Shown: positions 4,950-5,108 of the stretch, piece by piece | How the letters are laid out: every line of letters starts with the position of its first letter | Position numbering within the stretch: the stretch's first letter is position 1 | Assembly: GCA_043733485.1 (NCBI GenBank) | Contig: JAYTGN010000197.1 | Coordinates: forward strand, 1 to 5,108 | DNA: 5,108 nucleotides | Source of the DNA: Urbifossiella sp043733485 | GTDB lineage: Bacteria; Planctomycetota; Planctomycetia; Gemmatales; Gemmataceae | Reading direction: 5' to 3' | Notes under the pieces: generated by a model | What the model was told of the DNA's origin: nothing | What the model saw: the letters and a program-made list of their open reading frames with translations, nothing else | Databases searched by the model: none | Position numbers and translations under genes: made by a program

Positions 4950-5108
4950 TCACCCTGGCGGAATCCACGTGCCACCAATCCCGGAAGGTGCCAGACTCCA
5001 TCCGCCCAGCCCCGTTTCAGACATGGGCACTGCCCAGTAGAGAACGGAAGTTGAGACGGAATCTGGGCGATAAACGGTAATCTGGGCAGTTTCACTACCC
5101 TCGTGGCA
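4950..5108 (-). CDS. Possible 3' end of a minus-strand gene running off the window
   Basis: On the minus strand one frame is open from the window edge to a TGA at 4952-4950, giving 52 residues that end ...SGIGGTWIPPG. The segment contains VYRPDSVSTSVLYWAV and a Gly/Trp/Pro-rich tail, and I do not recognise a family. Third codon positions are much less G/C-rich than in the three clear genes, so it is either horizontally acquired coding sequence or non-coding DNA that happens to be open. A plus-strand frame is also open over part of the same stretch, which weakens the call. Confidence 0.28.
   Translation of the reverse strand, partial: CHEGSETAQITVYRPDSVSTSVLYWAVPMSETGLGGWSLAPSGIGGTWIPPG
5029..5090. 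repeat. Cluster of inverted and direct repeats near the right edge
   Basis: ACTGCCCAG (5029-5037) is the exact reverse complement of CTGGGCAGT (5082-5090). Between them, AATCTGGGC occurs at 5060-5068 and 5079-5087, each preceded by ACGG (with one extra T in the second). A separate small palindrome, TGGGCA-C-TGCCCA, covers 5024-5036. The repeats could be protein-binding sites, the end of a mobile element, or constraints within a coding sequence. Confidence 0.4.

Noticed and set aside
5056..5087. CRISPR-like direct repeats
   Set aside because: There are only two short 9-13 bp copies with no regular spacers and no cas genes.

Overview
The window looks like a piece of a planctomycete chromosome, most likely from the Gemmataceae. 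This is an inference. It rests on the high G+C with strong preference for G/C in third codon positions, on small Lys/Asp/Glu-rich secreted proteins, on a family of secreted von Willebrand factor A (vWA) proteins with a charged C-terminal tail, on a peptide-binding-type solute-binding protein fused to an N-terminal TPR-like region, and on short GC-rich palindromic intergenic repeats. No gene here has a name I can assign with confidence.

Layout. Positions 1-45 hold a perfect 18-bp inverted repeat at the window edge. Positions 88-1275 (minus) encode a 395-residue secreted vWA protein. The gap 1276-1482 holds its Shine-Dalgarno (SD) site, a possible promoter, an 8-bp REP-like hairpin and a good intrinsic terminator belonging to the next gene. 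Positions 1483-1797 (minus) encode a 104-residue secreted, lysine-rich, beta-strand-rich protein. A divergent gap (1798-1951) carries an extended -10 promoter for the large plus-strand gene 1952-4735, a 927-residue exported protein with a signal peptide, a charged linker, an alpha-helical TPR-like region and a full SBP_bac_5 (DppA/OppA-like) domain. A short plus-strand reading frame (4772-4882) begins 36 bp downstream with an SD site. It looks like the 5' end of a second operon gene that was cut off by DNA of different character. From about 4856 to the end, G+C is lower (about 54% by hand count over 4881-5108). This part holds a tandem 7-mer, a near-perfect hairpin, several inverted and direct repeats, and possibly the 3' end of a minus-strand gene running off the window.

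How the genes relate. All three complete genes encode proteins with export signals, so the segment is about envelope or periplasmic functions. The two minus-strand genes are separated by a terminator and are probably independent units. No ABC permease or ATPase accompanies the solute-binding protein, and the only candidate partner downstream is broken. I did not find a defence system, CRISPR array, RNA gene or complete mobile element. The most unusual parts are the TPR/solute-binding fusion without a transporter and the disrupted region at the right end.
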